Assembly (NCBI GenBank): GCA_949294845.1
Contig: CASFJH010000031.1
Span: forward strand, 1-64,000
Direction: 5' to 3'
DNA from: an uncultured Bacillota bacterium
Lineage (GTDB): Bacteria > Bacillota > Clostridia > Christensenellales > Pumilibacteraceae
DNA: 64,000 nucleotides
Shown: positions 16,148-24,959 of the stretch, one piece after another
How the letters are laid out: every line of letters begins with the position of its first letter
Position numbering within the stretch: position 1 is the stretch's first letter
The notes under the pieces: model-generated
Database searches by the model: none
What the model was told of the DNA's origin: nothing
Seen by the model: the letters and a program-made list of their open reading frames with translations, nothing else
Program-made: the position numbers and the translations under genes

Positions 16148-19100
16148 ATGGTAAAGGCAACAAAATTCAAACGATTGACTCTGTGCGTGACTTCGGCCGT
16201 CATATGCTTTTTACTTGCGTTCGGCTTTTTAAACGGCATCTCCGCGGCGCGCGCAGCTGACGATAGCGATCCTTTCACCGATTACCCCAACACCGCAGTA
16301 AGCGTGAGCAACCCGCAGTTTTCGGACAAGGGCAGCGGTTCGCCCGCTTCTCCGTCCAACTGGACTGCTGACGGCAACGCCGGTAATTCGGTAAGCGGCA
16401 TAATCAGTTTGAACGCTTCCGATTACGGCGCCAACCGCGACGACTACAAATTGGATATCTATCCCGAATACTCCGGATCAACTTATCCGACGACTCCTTT
16501 CGGCGGCAGCAAGTATCCCAATACCAATCAAAACGTTCTCCTTATCAACACCAACAGAGACGCGACCGTTTACGGCTATACGTCCTCCACCTTCACACTG
16601 GAAGCCAACAGATATTATTCTGTGTCCGTGTACGTTAAAACGGGCGACTTCGCGGAAGGCACCGGCGCCAGCATCCGCGTCGGCGGCGTCGACACCGGAA
16701 AGGGCGAAGAAAACGAGCTCGTGTTCCGCAACATCGACACTGTAGATAAAGTAGGCAAAGATACCGTACTCAGCGAGTCAAACGATTACGGCTTCGTCAG
16801 ATACACTTTCTATATCGGCACTTCGTTCGTAAGCTCCACCGCTTCGGTCAATCTTTCGGTAGGCGCTAAAAATTCGGACGAGGACAAGGAGATCAATTAT
16901 TTCGATCCGGCAAACGGCTATGCGTTCTTCGCCAATCTCGAAGTATTCGAGCTGTCTCCGATGACTTTCCGCAGTCTGACCGAAAAAGTTGCGTCGGACA
17001 CCGTTATGGTAAAGGATCTCAATGCCGGCCTTACCTATCTTACCGGTCAGCCGCTTGCGCTGGACGATTTTTCAAAAATCGAGAACACCGAAGACTCCGA
17101 GCTTTCTACCGGCAACGCTTTCGCGTTCGTATATAACGCAAATACCTACGAACCTACCGACAGTTACAACTTTACGACCGATCCGGTCTCCCCTAACGGC
17201 AAATCGGGCAACAGCAACATCTTCGGACTGAGCACCTACAATACGCGCGACGACGCTTACGACTCGGCCACGATAGGTTTCAGAACCAAAGCGACTTATA
17301 CCGTGCGCCGCAATTCCTATGTCCGTTTCAGCGTATGGGCGAAAACGCAGGACTTAAGCGGCAGCGCTTATATTAAGCTTAATACCGACGACGAAGTGCT
17401 CAACGGCAGCGACGACGGCAAGCTTACGGCCAACTCGGCAACCGTTTCCTCGTCCGAGGGCGCCGCGGCGCGCTACGGCTGGACCGAGTACGCTCTGTAT
17501 GTCAAGGGCAGCTCGTTACGGGACTATGAAGTTTATATCGAACTCTGGCTCGGCACCGACGCCTCTACGACGGCTCAGGGCATCGCCATGTTCTCGGAGA
17601 TCAGAGCGGAAGAGATAACTTATACTCAGTACACCGACAATAACGCAAACGGCACGGCTGTTACGTTCGATCCCACCGTCGCCGATACCGGAGTTACCAA
17701 CGGTCGCTTCTACGAAGTAGGCGATTACGACGAATACAAATATCCTCTCGCCCCGTCCGGATGGACTTACTACACTCCCGACACCGTCACTACGACCGGC
17801 TTTTCGACGGAAAAGCTGGACAATAGCGACGACGTCATTTCCGGTATAATCCCCTACGACATCGCTTCGGTCCCCGAAGAAAACAAAAATTATCCCATTG
17901 CCTATAACCCGGCTTATTACACCGCTTCCGGCAACCTGCTCATGATACACTACGGCGGCAACGACGGCACTGCTGCCGGATATGCTTCCAGTTCGCTTAC
18001 TCTTACGGCCAACACGCAGTATATCATAAAAGCCAATCTGATGACATACGGTATATCCGGTTACGGCGCAAACCTTGTGCTCAAAAACTCGGATAATACG
18101 GTCATCTCCTCCATCGAGCGCATCTCGGCTGACGAATTTACCGATTATACTTTCTATGTGCAGGGCGGTTCAGTCGATTCCACCGTCACTCTCGAGATCT
18201 GGCTCGGCCTTAACGATCGCACCGACAACAAGCAGAAACTTGCTTCCGGAACGGTGTTCGTCAACTCCGTTTCCATGTCAAGCGTGGATTCGTCCTCCGA
18301 AGACGACGTAGCCGCCTTCGAATCGGCGTACAACTCTTACTTCGCGGCGCTTAAGAACGGATCCGCTTCAAAACTCGGCTACGCCGCTTACACCTTCGCC
18401 TCCGAAACGTTCGACGCTTACGATGTATACGATACCGGCGCCGTCAAGACCGCGTACAACTGGAAGCTGACCGCCGGCGACGACGTGACGTTCGGAATTA
18501 TCAAAACGTCCAACAGAGAAAGCACCTCTCTTATTCCCGGTTACTTCGAACTGGGCGATACCGAAAATCTCAGCTCGGGAATACTGTTTATACGCAATAA
18601 TTCCGCAACTTACTCGAGAGTCGAGCTTACTAACAAATATTCGCTCGCGGAAAACACTTATCACAAACTGACTCTAAGGCTCAAAGTTGATTTTGAGAAC
18701 TTTAACAGCTCGGATACGGCGATCGGCGCCGGTATAGAGCTGACCGGTACCGACTACCTCTTCGAAGACGTCAAATCCACCGCTTTGGTAAAGGACGCCA
18801 CCACCGATACCGAATATTACAGAGAATTCACTTTCTATATCCATGCCGAAGCCGCGGCTGAAGTGGGCGTTGCTTTCACTCTCGGCGGTAACGAATTTAC
18901 CAACCAAAACGCGCGCGGAATTATCTACGTCACCAATATCGATATTCAGGAAATCGGCAATACCGATTACGAACAGAGCGTCACCGCAATCGAAGACTAT
19001 AAAGACAAGAACGACGCCGACGATCCTTACAACATTGCCGCCGAAATAAAAGCTTCCGACAGCGGCTCGGACACCGAAACGGATACCGATACCGAAACGG

Positions 19101-19669
19101 ATACCGATACGACTCAGCCGTCCGGCACAAGCTGGTGGCTCATTCCTTCTATACTCTTCGCCGTTGCGATAGTGATAGCCATCGTCGGATTCTCTATCAG
19201 GAAGTTTGCCGAAAAACGCGCAAAGCGCAAGACCACGCACAAAACGGCCAATTACGACCGCCGCGTAACGCTCAACAGACAACAGACCGCTCAGAAAACG
19301 TCGGGCGGTAGCAGAGTAGTTACCGACACGAAGGACGTATTCGAGACCTTTGACGACAACGCGCCTACCCCTGCCGAATCAGCTAAAACAGCAGATACGC
19401 AGCCTAAGGATTTATTCGAGACTTTCGACGACAACGTTTCCTCCTCTGATACGGCCGGCTCTCAAACTCCTTCTGCCGACGCAACCGCCGACGCTGCGGA
19501 GAAAGCGGCCGCGGCGACATCGGACGCGCCTGCCGAAAAGAAGGAAGAAACCGCGGCTTCGGACGCCGAGCCAAAAAACTCCGCGAAGCCCGATGCCGAA
19601 AAAGCTGCAGCGACCGGAAAAGCTCCGGTCGTAAAGCCCGACGCTTACACAGATGAGTTTGAGGACTGA
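16148..19669 (+). CDS. Large modular cell-surface protein with C-terminal membrane anchor and cytoplasmic tail
   Basis: I do not recognise the family. The 1173-residue protein has a signal peptide (cleavage likely after Ala36, ARA). Four related beta-rich modules follow at about 40-270, 275-497, 510-715 and 735-940. Modules 1 and 3 share an opening of the type YP-x-x-P-x-x-WT, and the modules share a central YSVSVYVKTG-like strand and a closing aromatic FYI/YVKG-like strand. This pattern resembles carbohydrate-binding or adhesion jelly-roll domains. A Glu-Thr-Asp repeat spacer (about 974-989) leads to one membrane helix (about 995-1018). A basic stop-transfer segment and a 150-residue acidic/alanine tail follow. 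The tail repeats KDVFETFDDN and KDLFETFDDN and ends YTDEFED. The start is set by AAGGTGA before 16148. No enzymatic motif was seen. Confidence 0.85.
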   Translation: MVKATKFKRLTLCVTSAVICFLLAFGFLNGISAARAADDSDPFTDYPNTAVSVSNPQFSDKGSGSPASPSNWTADGNAGNSVSGIISLNASDYGANRDDYKLDIYPEYSGSTYPTTPFGGSKYPNTNQNVLLINTNRDATVYGYTSSTFTLEANRYYSVSVYVKTGDFAEGTGASIRVGGVDTGKGEENELVFRNIDTVDKVGKDTVLSESNDYGFVRYTFYIGTSFVSSTASVNLSVGAKNSDEDKEINYFDPANGYAFFANLEVFELSPMTFRSLTEKVASDTVMVKDLNAGLTYLTGQPLALDDFSKIENTEDSELSTGNAFAFVYNANTYEPTDSYNFTTDPVSPNGKSGNSNIFGLSTYNTRDDAYDSATIGFRTKATYTVRRNSYVRFSVWAKTQDLSGSAYIKLNTDDEVLNGSDDGKLTANSATVSSSEGAAARYGWTEYALYVKGSSLRDYEVYIELWLGTDASTTAQGIAMFSEIRAEEITYTQYTDNNANGTAVTFDPTVADTGVTNGRFYEVGDYDEYKYPLAPSGWTYYTPDTVTTTGFSTEKLDNSDDVISGIIPYDIASVPEENKNYPIAYNPAYYTASGNLLMIHYGGNDGTAAGYASSSLTLTANTQYIIKANLMTYGISGYGANLVLKNSDNTVISSIERISADEFTDYTFYVQGGSVDSTVTLEIWLGLNDRTDNKQKLASGTVFVNSVSMSSVDSSSEDDVAAFESAYNSYFAALKNGSASKLGYAAYTFASETFDAYDVYDTGAVKTAYNWKLTAGDDVTFGIIKTSNRESTSLIPGYFELGDTENLSSGILFIRNNSATYSRVELTNKYSLAENTYHKLTLRLKVDFENFNSSDTAIGAGIELTGTDYLFEDVKSTALVKDATTDTEYYREFTFYIHAEAAAEVGVAFTLGGNEFTNQNARGIIYVTNIDIQEIGNTDYEQSVTAIEDYKDKNDADDPYNIAAEIKASDSGSDTETDTDTETDTDTTQPSGTSWWLIPSILFAVAIVIAIVGFSIRKFAEKRAKRKTTHKTANYDRRVTLNRQQTAQKTSGGSRVVTDTKDVFETFDDNAPTPAESAKTADTQPKDLFETFDDNVSSSDTAGSQTPSADATADAAEKAAAATSDAPAEKKEETAASDAEPKNSAKPDAEKAAATGKAPVVKPDAYTDEFED

Positions 19670-19690
19670 TTAAAGCAACAAAAATAAAAG

Positions 19691-19725
19691 AGGTTCCTCT
19701 CGTATAGCGAGCGGAACCTTTTTTT
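19691..19725 (+). terminator. Intrinsic terminator of the surface-protein gene
   Basis: AGGTTCC pairs with GGAACCT around an inner CTCG/CGAG stem, followed by a run of seven T. It lies 22 bases after the stop codon. Confidence 0.9.
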
Positions 19726-20045
19726 ATATGCTCTTACGCCACGTTTAATATGCCATATCCCCCACGCCGCTCGTTCCTGCCGTTTTTCCCTGCCCCCGCA
19801 ATTTCTTGAGAGCGCCGCTTTTACATACTCCCCGACCGTAAAAAGAGTTGCCGGCAATGACAATGTACGGTAACGCAATAAATCTGTCATATTTACAGGT
19901 TAATTCGCGCAGTACAGCCCTCTTGCCGTGACAAGCGCTGCCGCAACGCTTAAAGATTAAAAGCAAAACTGAATACAGCGTAAAAAACTCTCTTTAAGCT
20001 TCGTGACGGTCGCCATGCTTCGATATAAAAGACAAGATCAGCAAA
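19726..20045. other. Gene-poor gap between two convergent genes
   Basis: About 320 bases lie between the terminator of the surface-protein gene and that of the SDR gene. Two short minus-strand frames (73 and 81 residues) exist. Neither has a ribosome site, a recognisable family or a promoter, so I do not call them. No tRNA-like fold or repeat was seen. Confidence 0.5.
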
Positions 20046-20069
20046 AAAGACGTTTTTAAAAACGTCTTT
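20046..20069 (-). terminator. Terminator of the tsaE-to-SDR gene run
   Basis: A perfect 24-base palindrome (AAAGACGTTTTT and its complement) is followed on the minus strand by TTT, extending the T-run to six. It sits 50 bases after the SDR stop and may act in both directions. Confidence 0.8.
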
Positions 20070-20119
20070 CCGTTTGTTTTTCCGGTAAACCGATTGGATT
20101 ATCAATTAACTTTTCCGCG

Positions 20120-20854
20120 TTATACTTTCCAACCGCCGTTGACGGAAAACACCTGTCCGGTGACATACGAATCGCGCTTTGTCAGGACGGACACTATATC
20201 TGCGATTTCCTGCGGCTTGCCGAAACGCCCCAAAGGAATTTCGGCCTCGGTCGCAACTCTGTCCTCAGGCGACAGATCTGCGGTCATATCCGTATCGACC
20301 GCGCCGGGAGATACTGCGTTTACGGTAACGCCGCAAGGCGCAACCTCTTTAGCCAGAGCTTTGGTCATGCCGATAACAGCCGCTTTCGACATCGAATAAA
20401 CCACCTCGGCAGAGCCGCCGATTTCGCCCCATATTGAAGCGATATTTACGATACGGCCGAAGCGCGCAGAGAGCATATCGGGCAAAAAAGCGCGCGTCAC
20501 TTTAAAAAGAGCCCTCGCGTTTACGCCCATTACATAGTCGTATTCTTCGTCGGTAACGTCCTGAAAAAGCTTAGTAAGTGAAACGCCTGCATTATTTATA
20601 AGAGTGTCCGGTCTGCCGAACGAATCGCATACCGTTTTCAGCGTTTTTAAATCGCCGTCGTCTGTCAGATCCGCGCGGACGGCCAGCGCTCTGACGCGCG
20701 AAGCTTTAAGCTTGTCCGCGAGCGCAAGCGCCTGCTCCTCGGAATTGCGGTAATGTAAAATAATATCGAAGCCTTCGGCTGCAAGGGACTCGGCTACGGC
20801 TCTTCCTATTCCCTTAGCCGCCCCTGTCACTAACGCGCACCGCCCTGAACGCAT
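20120..20854 (-). CDS. Short-chain dehydrogenase/reductase (FabG-like)
   Basis: A 244-residue NAD(P)H-dependent oxidoreductase. The cofactor motif TGAAKGIG is at the N-terminus, NNAG follows, and the catalytic Ser (NIASIWG) and YSMSK are present. The classic FabG ending (VTGQVFSVNGGW) is intact. It may be 3-oxoacyl-ACP reductase, or the related EF-P-modifying reductase found singly in Firmicutes. The absence of other fatty-acid genes nearby makes a housekeeping FabG less certain. AGGAGG precedes the ATG, 14 bases after the MurF-like gene. Confidence 0.85.
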   Translation of the reverse strand: MRSGRCALVTGAAKGIGRAVAESLAAEGFDIILHYRNSEEQALALADKLKASRVRALAVRADLTDDGDLKTLKTVCDSFGRPDTLINNAGVSLTKLFQDVTDEEYDYVMGVNARALFKVTRAFLPDMLSARFGRIVNIASIWGEIGGSAEVVYSMSKAAVIGMTKALAKEVAPCGVTVNAVSPGAVDTDMTADLSPEDRVATEAEIPLGRFGKPQEIADIVSVLTKRDSYVTGQVFSVNGGWKV

Positions 20855-20868
20855 AACGGCGTAACCTC

Positions 20869-22458
20869 CTAATAGTTGTCCGGAAGGTCGTTCTCAAAGA
20901 GAACGGCTTTATCTCCGGGAAGCTTTCTGAGAACCGCAACGCCCGAATACAAGTCGTCAGCGCAGAAAATATTCTCTTTCGGCATTCCTGACGATAGGGC
21001 GCCGTCTCTCAAAACCGCGGCGAGCGGACCGACAAATATTCCGTAATCGCAGACTTTGCCCACCTCGCTGCCCAGCTTGAAGTTCATTTCGTTCTCTTCG
21101 CTGCCCAGTTCCACAAGTCCGGGGGTAACTATGATACGGCTCCTGTCGAATGCGCCGAGTATCGCGAGAGCGTTTACTGCGCCTTCTATATTAGAATTGT
21201 ATGCGTCGTCGATTATTATCATGCCGCCGGCGCCTTCTATAAGTTCAAGGCGATGCGGCACCGGTTCGATACCGGCTACGGCGGCCGCCGCTTCATCTGC
21301 GCTTACGCCCAGCTGTATGCCTAAAGCCACTGCCGTCGTTATAAGCCCTGGAATATGCTTGCCCAGCAGCCGCGTTTTAAAATGCGTATTACTGCCCTTG
21401 TAACAAAAATCGAACTCTGTGCCTTCAACGCCCACTTTAACGTTATCATAACACGCCGAAGCGCCTTTAAGACCGGCTTCGCCGGTCAGTATTTTTGCGC
21501 ACGAAGTTTTGTCATACAGCTCTATGTTGTCTTTACTGTCGCCGTTAAACAGCGCGAGCCCGGCCGGCGCAAGATTTTCTATTAGTTCGTATTTAGTATT
21601 TTTTATATTCTCTCTTGTGCCGAACGTTTCAAGATGCTGGTTCCCTATGGTGGTGATAATACCGAAGTTGGGTTTGACTATCTGCGCAAGCTCTTTAATA
21701 TCGCCCACGTTGCGCGCGCCCATCTCCGCTATAAATATATTGTCACTGTCAGTAAGATCGTTATTTACGACTTTGGCTATCCCCATCGGCGTATTATAAC
21801 TCAGCTTTGACGCGCATACTTTGAATTTTACGGAAAGGACGGCGGAAAGTATTGCCTTTTCGGTCGTTTTCCCGTAGCTGCCCGTTATCCCCACTCTTAT
21901 AAGACCGGGATGATCGTCCAGCTTGCGCATCGCCTTAACTTTATAGCCGTGATTGTTAAGCTTTTCGACCGGCTTCATCAGAAAATTAACAAGCAGCGCA
22001 TTGTACGGTACCAGCGCCGGAAGTATGCCCAGCAACGAGTAGCCTGCGAAACACAGCGATCCGAGCCACATCAGAAGAAAGGATTCTATCGCGTAAAATA
22101 TCGCCAGTATCAGGCGGAGACGGATAATGCGTGCGGTGTTTTTAAGCGGAACCTTCTGCCTCTCGTGAAGATTGAGCGCAAAAAACAGAATACAGAAGCC
22201 GACCATGAACAGATATCCGAAATATCGTGCAGCCGGATATTCGCCGAAGCACGCGATATACACGAGCATTGCGGCGACCGAAAAAAAGCCGGCGCCGAAA
22301 TATCTCAGCAGGTAATCGCCTTTAGTCAGGCGTATCCAGTTCATAACGCCGTGGCATTTATAGCCGGAAAGCTGAAGCATATGCAAAATTTTGCCGCTGA
22401 TAAGACTCAGCAGCACCGTAGAAAGCAATGTGAATACGATTGTAAAGGCTATTTGCAT
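20869..22458 (-). CDS. MurF-like Mur ligase with an N-terminal membrane domain
   Basis: The C-terminal 350 residues are a Mur ligase most like MurF, which adds D-Ala-D-Ala to UDP-MurNAc-tripeptide. The P-loop GSYGKTT is at 193-199, with EMGARNVGDIKELAQ, the TTIGNQHLETFG stretch and IIDDAYNSN following. The first 160 residues are unusual: about five membrane helices replace the soluble uridine-binding domain of ordinary MurF. At 529 residues it is correspondingly long. It overlaps the hydrolase gene upstream by 10 bases and precedes the SDR gene. It could act on a lipid-linked or membrane-delivered substrate. Whether it is the cell's only MurF cannot be told here. Confidence 0.82.
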   Translation of the reverse strand: MQIAFTIVFTLLSTVLLSLISGKILHMLQLSGYKCHGVMNWIRLTKGDYLLRYFGAGFFSVAAMLVYIACFGEYPAARYFGYLFMVGFCILFFALNLHERQKVPLKNTARIIRLRLILAIFYAIESFLLMWLGSLCFAGYSLLGILPALVPYNALLVNFLMKPVEKLNNHGYKVKAMRKLDDHPGLIRVGITGSYGKTTEKAILSAVLSVKFKVCASKLSYNTPMGIAKVVNNDLTDSDNIFIAEMGARNVGDIKELAQIVKPNFGIITTIGNQHLETFGTRENIKNTKYELIENLAPAGLALFNGDSKDNIELYDKTSCAKILTGEAGLKGASACYDNVKVGVEGTEFDFCYKGSNTHFKTRLLGKHIPGLITTAVALGIQLGVSADEAAAAVAGIEPVPHRLELIEGAGGMIIIDDAYNSNIEGAVNALAILGAFDRSRIIVTPGLVELGSEENEMNFKLGSEVGKVCDYGIFVGPLAAVLRDGALSSGMPKENIFCADDLYSGVAVLRKLPGDKAVLFENDLPDNY

Positions 22459-23183
22459 ACGGTTCTTTCCGTCTCATCCGCGAACGCGGTCAATATTGCA
22501 TAATATGCCGCTGCGGAATCGATATATGAATAATGTCCTCCGGCAAGAAATATCACCGCGCTGTCGGCAATCCCTTTTTCTAACCTTCTCGCCATATACG
22601 GCGGCGTGTCCTTATCGTCCTTGCCCCACACAATCAGCGTCGGACACCGCACTGACGGCAGTTCCTTTTCTAGATGCGTATTTACGATTCTGGTAAACAC
22701 GCGCCGCATATCCGCGTCAAGCGCCCTGTAGTCGGCAGATCCGCCTTCAGTCTTGAGCCCCAGCCGCTTTGCAGCCTTGTAAGCTCCTACTTTAAGATAG
22801 TACCCGACGCCGCGTCTAGGACGCATTCCGGCGCTGTCGGTAAGCACAATGCCTGCGGTAAAAGGCAGTTTGCCCAGAATGATTGCGACCCGACCCCCGA
22901 AGCTGTGTCCGACAAGCAGCACGCGTTTATACCCCAAAGAGTCTATTAGTTCCGCAGTAACGAATGCATAGTCGTATATGCCCCAGTCCTTGCCGGGCGG
23001 CGACGATCTGCCGAATCCTGGAAAGTCTATGTTCACAGCCGCACGTCCGTCGCTTTTCAGACGGTTGAAAACGCCTTCAAAACTCACATGACTGCCGCCC
23101 CATCCGTGCATCAGGATTATCGGGACGCCGCTGCCTTCGCATTTCTCGTAATAAATTTCGGTTCCCGAAACTACAGTCGTCAA
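22449..23183 (-). CDS. Alpha/beta-fold hydrolase
   Basis: A 244-residue soluble hydrolase. HGWGG (26-30) forms the oxyanion site, the nucleophile elbow GHSFGG places Ser94, and GGHYSYID near the C-terminus supplies the likely catalytic His. WGKDDKDTPP contains the acid. The natural substrate is unknown; esters or lactones are possible. It lies three bases after rimI and overlaps the MurF-like gene, so it is part of the tsaE-tsaB-rimI transcript. Confidence 0.85.
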   Translation of the reverse strand: MTTVVSGTEIYYEKCEGSGVPIILMHGWGGSHVSFEGVFNRLKSDGRAAVNIDFPGFGRSSPPGKDWGIYDYAFVTAELIDSLGYKRVLLVGHSFGGRVAIILGKLPFTAGIVLTDSAGMRPRRGVGYYLKVGAYKAAKRLGLKTEGGSADYRALDADMRRVFTRIVNTHLEKELPSVRCPTLIVWGKDDKDTPPYMARRLEKGIADSAVIFLAGGHYSYIDSAAAYYAILTAFADETERTVCK

Positions 23184-23186
23184 AGT

Positions 23187-23615
23187 TCACCTCGAAAGTT
23201 TCATTACATATGCGCTTTTTTCGCCGTAATATCTCTTTCTTTTGTAAACTTCAGTAAATCCAAGCGACGAATACAGTCCGATTGCGGCGGTATTATCCTC
23301 CGCCACTTCCAGATATACAGACGTCGCTCCGCTCGAAAAGACGCGTTGCAGCAGAGCCTCCATAAGACCGCGGCCTATCCCGCGCCGCCTGAACGCCGGT
23401 TTTACTGCGACGTTACATATCTCCGCCGTATCGAGCACGAGTCTCATTCCGGCATACCCGGCAAACTCGTTGCCGTATTCGGCTTTTACAAACGTGTAGT
23501 CGGACGATGCAAGCGCGGCCGAGATATCTTTCTCGCTCCATGCGCACTCGATACATTCCTTTTCAAGGAGGCATATATCGCCGGCGTCGGAGACAGTGCA
23601 GTCAGTCACGCGCAT
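23187..23615 (-). CDS. rimI: Ribosomal protein S18 alanine N-acetyltransferase
   Basis: A GNAT enzyme of 142 residues. Its acetyl-CoA site is ICNVAVKPAFRRRGIGRGLM. The segment SVYLEVAEDNTAAIGLYSSLGF and YYGEKSAYVMKL near the end are typical of RimI. Direct proximity to tsaB and tsaE supports the call, because tsaE-tsaB-rimI clusters are common. I start it at the ATG at 23615, overlapping tsaB by 14 bases; in-frame ATGs at 23642 and 23672 lie inside tsaB. The ribosome site is weak, consistent with translational coupling. Confidence 0.88.
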   Translation of the reverse strand: MRVTDCTVSDAGDICLLEKECIECAWSEKDISAALASSDYTFVKAEYGNEFAGYAGMRLVLDTAEICNVAVKPAFRRRGIGRGLMEALLQRVFSSGATSVYLEVAEDNTAAIGLYSSLGFTEVYKRKRYYGEKSAYVMKLSR

Positions 23616-24234
23616 TTTCTTCAGCCTGCGACTTGCGCACATATTGCGGAAGCAGCTGTCCGTACCCGACAAACGCTCCCGTTAAAGCGCGGGCGCGCAC
23701 CGCCGCCGCGAGGCCGAACTCCTGTCCGACCGTACCGAATCGGCGCATTTTAGTATCGGTGCTGACAGCAAAAGGCTCGTCGATTTCGGAAAGAAACGCC
23801 TGCACCTCATTCTCTTTTACGCACCGCGGCGCAAGAAGCTCGTGCATCGTGGGGTTTTCGTATGCGGCCAGATAAGCGAAGCCGTTTCCCGCGTCCCACA
23901 CCGATATGATACTGTCAGCGTCTGTCAGAATATTATATGCGAGAACTTCACCCATGTTGACTGCAATCGCCGGTTTTCCCAAAGCGAAACAGAACGCGCG
24001 CACGGCGGACAATCCGATACGTATCCCCGTAAAAGAGCCGGGGCCGACACATACCGCAAAAGCATCTGCGTCGCGCACCGTAAACCCTGCGTCGCGGAAC
24101 AGTCTGTCCGCCACAGGCATCAGTTCGGCAGACGCCTGACGGAATCTGTCATCCCTGTAGTCGAAAGTCCTGTCGCCGTCGATAAGCGCTATTTCCGTAG
24201 CGAGCCCGGCTGTATTTACCGCAAGTATTCTCAC
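23602..24234 (-). CDS. tsaB: tRNA threonylcarbamoyladenosine biosynthesis protein TsaB
   Basis: TsaB is a partner of TsaD in making t6A at position 37 of ANN-decoding tRNAs. The 210-residue protein opens with the ASKHA fold (RILAVNTAGLATEIALIDG) and has the diagnostic GPGSFTGIRIGLSAVRAF stretch. The GTG at 24234 overlaps the yhbY stop in GTGA, which fixes the start; in-frame ATGs upstream lie inside yhbY. TsaE is encoded two genes upstream. TsaD and TsaC are not in the window. Confidence 0.93.
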   Translation of the reverse strand: MRILAVNTAGLATEIALIDGDRTFDYRDDRFRQASAELMPVADRLFRDAGFTVRDADAFAVCVGPGSFTGIRIGLSAVRAFCFALGKPAIAVNMGEVLAYNILTDADSIISVWDAGNGFAYLAAYENPTMHELLAPRCVKENEVQAFLSEIDEPFAVSTDTKMRRFGTVGQEFGLAAAVRARALTGAFVGYGQLLPQYVRKSQAEENARD

Positions 24235-24524
24235 AGCCGTATATGCTCCGCGACGTTTTCGGAGTACCTGTACATAACGATACGGCTGCCTATCGCGCAT
24301 ACCGGCTGAGCGGACAGCTTTCCGGCAAGCTCGCTCAGAGCCTCCGACGGGGACAAAGGACAGCTTTTAAGTACCGAAAGTTTGATCAGCTCTCTGGCGT
24401 TAAGCGCGTCGGACGCGGCCTTTACCAGATTATCGTTTATACCGCCTTTTCCTATCTGGAAAAGAACTTCGCATTTCCCTGCGACAGATTTAAGCGTGGC
24501 ACGCTGTTTGCTTGTCAAATACAT
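24231..24524 (-). CDS. yhbY: YhbY-type RNA-binding protein (CRM domain)
   Basis: A 97-residue CRM-domain protein linked to pre-50S ribosomal particles. TSKQRATLKSVA opens the domain, followed by FQIGKGGINDNLVKAASDAL with the conserved GKGG loop. It overlaps tsaE by 35 bases and tsaB by four. Insertion of a ribosome-assembly factor between tsaE and tsaB is uncommon, but other ribosome factors (rsfS, obgE, which are often yhbY neighbours) lie a few kilobases away. Confidence 0.88.
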   Translation of the reverse strand: MYLTSKQRATLKSVAGKCEVLFQIGKGGINDNLVKAASDALNARELIKLSVLKSCPLSPSEALSELAGKLSAQPVCAIGSRIVMYRYSENVAEHIRL

Positions 24525-24924
24525 TGATCTCCCTCTCGTTCTCGCCGGTAATAGTTATTTCCACCGTAAAAGTCGTCAGCCGGCTGAATTCTTCTCCCAG
24601 ATTATCCGCCCATTCGACTGCGCACACGCAATCGGGACGGCCGAAATATTCGGTAAGTCCGGCCTCTTCGGCTTCGGCGAAGCTGCCCAGTCTGTAAGCG
24701 TCGTAATGACATAACGTCAGCTTGCGCCCGTTATGCATTTCCATAAGCGTGAACGTGGGACTCGTCACGTTTTCGGCGATGCCCAGTCCGCGCGCCAGAC
24801 CTTTCACAAATACCGTTTTGCCGGCGCCCAGCTCGCCGCGGAGAGCGATAACCTCTCCTCCGTGCAGCGACCGGGCAAAGTCGGACGCAAACCCGAGCAT
24901 TTGGTCTGCGGAAGAAATTCTCAT
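24490..24924 (-). CDS. tsaE: tRNA threonylcarbamoyladenosine biosynthesis ATPase TsaE
   Basis: TsaE is the small ATPase that resets the TsaBD complex in t6A synthesis. The 144-residue protein has Walker A GELGAGKT, VTSPTFTLMEMH and the HYDAYRLGSFAEAEEAGLTEY stretch of the family. The ATG at 24924 is six bases after a -10 box and lacks a Shine-Dalgarno site, pointing to a leaderless message. It is the first gene of a run that ends with the SDR gene. The last 35 bases overlap yhbY. Confidence 0.94.
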   Translation of the reverse strand: MRISSADQMLGFASDFARSLHGGEVIALRGELGAGKTVFVKGLARGLGIAENVTSPTFTLMEMHNGRKLTLCHYDAYRLGSFAEAEEAGLTEYFGRPDCVCAVEWADNLGEEFSRLTTFTVEITITGENEREINVFDKQTACHA

Positions 24925-24930
24925 AGGGAT

Positions 24931-24959
24931 ATTATACTATATTCTTAAGATTTTATCAA
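24931..24959 (-). promoter_or_regulatory. Promoter abutting the tsaE start codon
   Basis: TTGATA (24959-24954), 17 bases, TATAAT (24936-24931). Only six bases (ATCCCT) separate the -10 from the ATG, so transcription should begin at the start codon. The -35 lies in the last codons of ribU. Confidence 0.82.

Noticed and set aside
19068-19113. Tandem repeat in the surface-protein gene as a phase-variable tract
   Set aside because: The Glu-Thr-Asp repeat uses multiples of three bases, so copy changes would not shift the frame; it is a spacer.
19745-19966. Minus-strand frame of 73 codons in the gap after the surface-protein gene
   Set aside because: No ribosome site, no promoter and no recognisable family; the sequence is rich in rare residues such as Cys and Trp-poor, and two overlapping frames compete.
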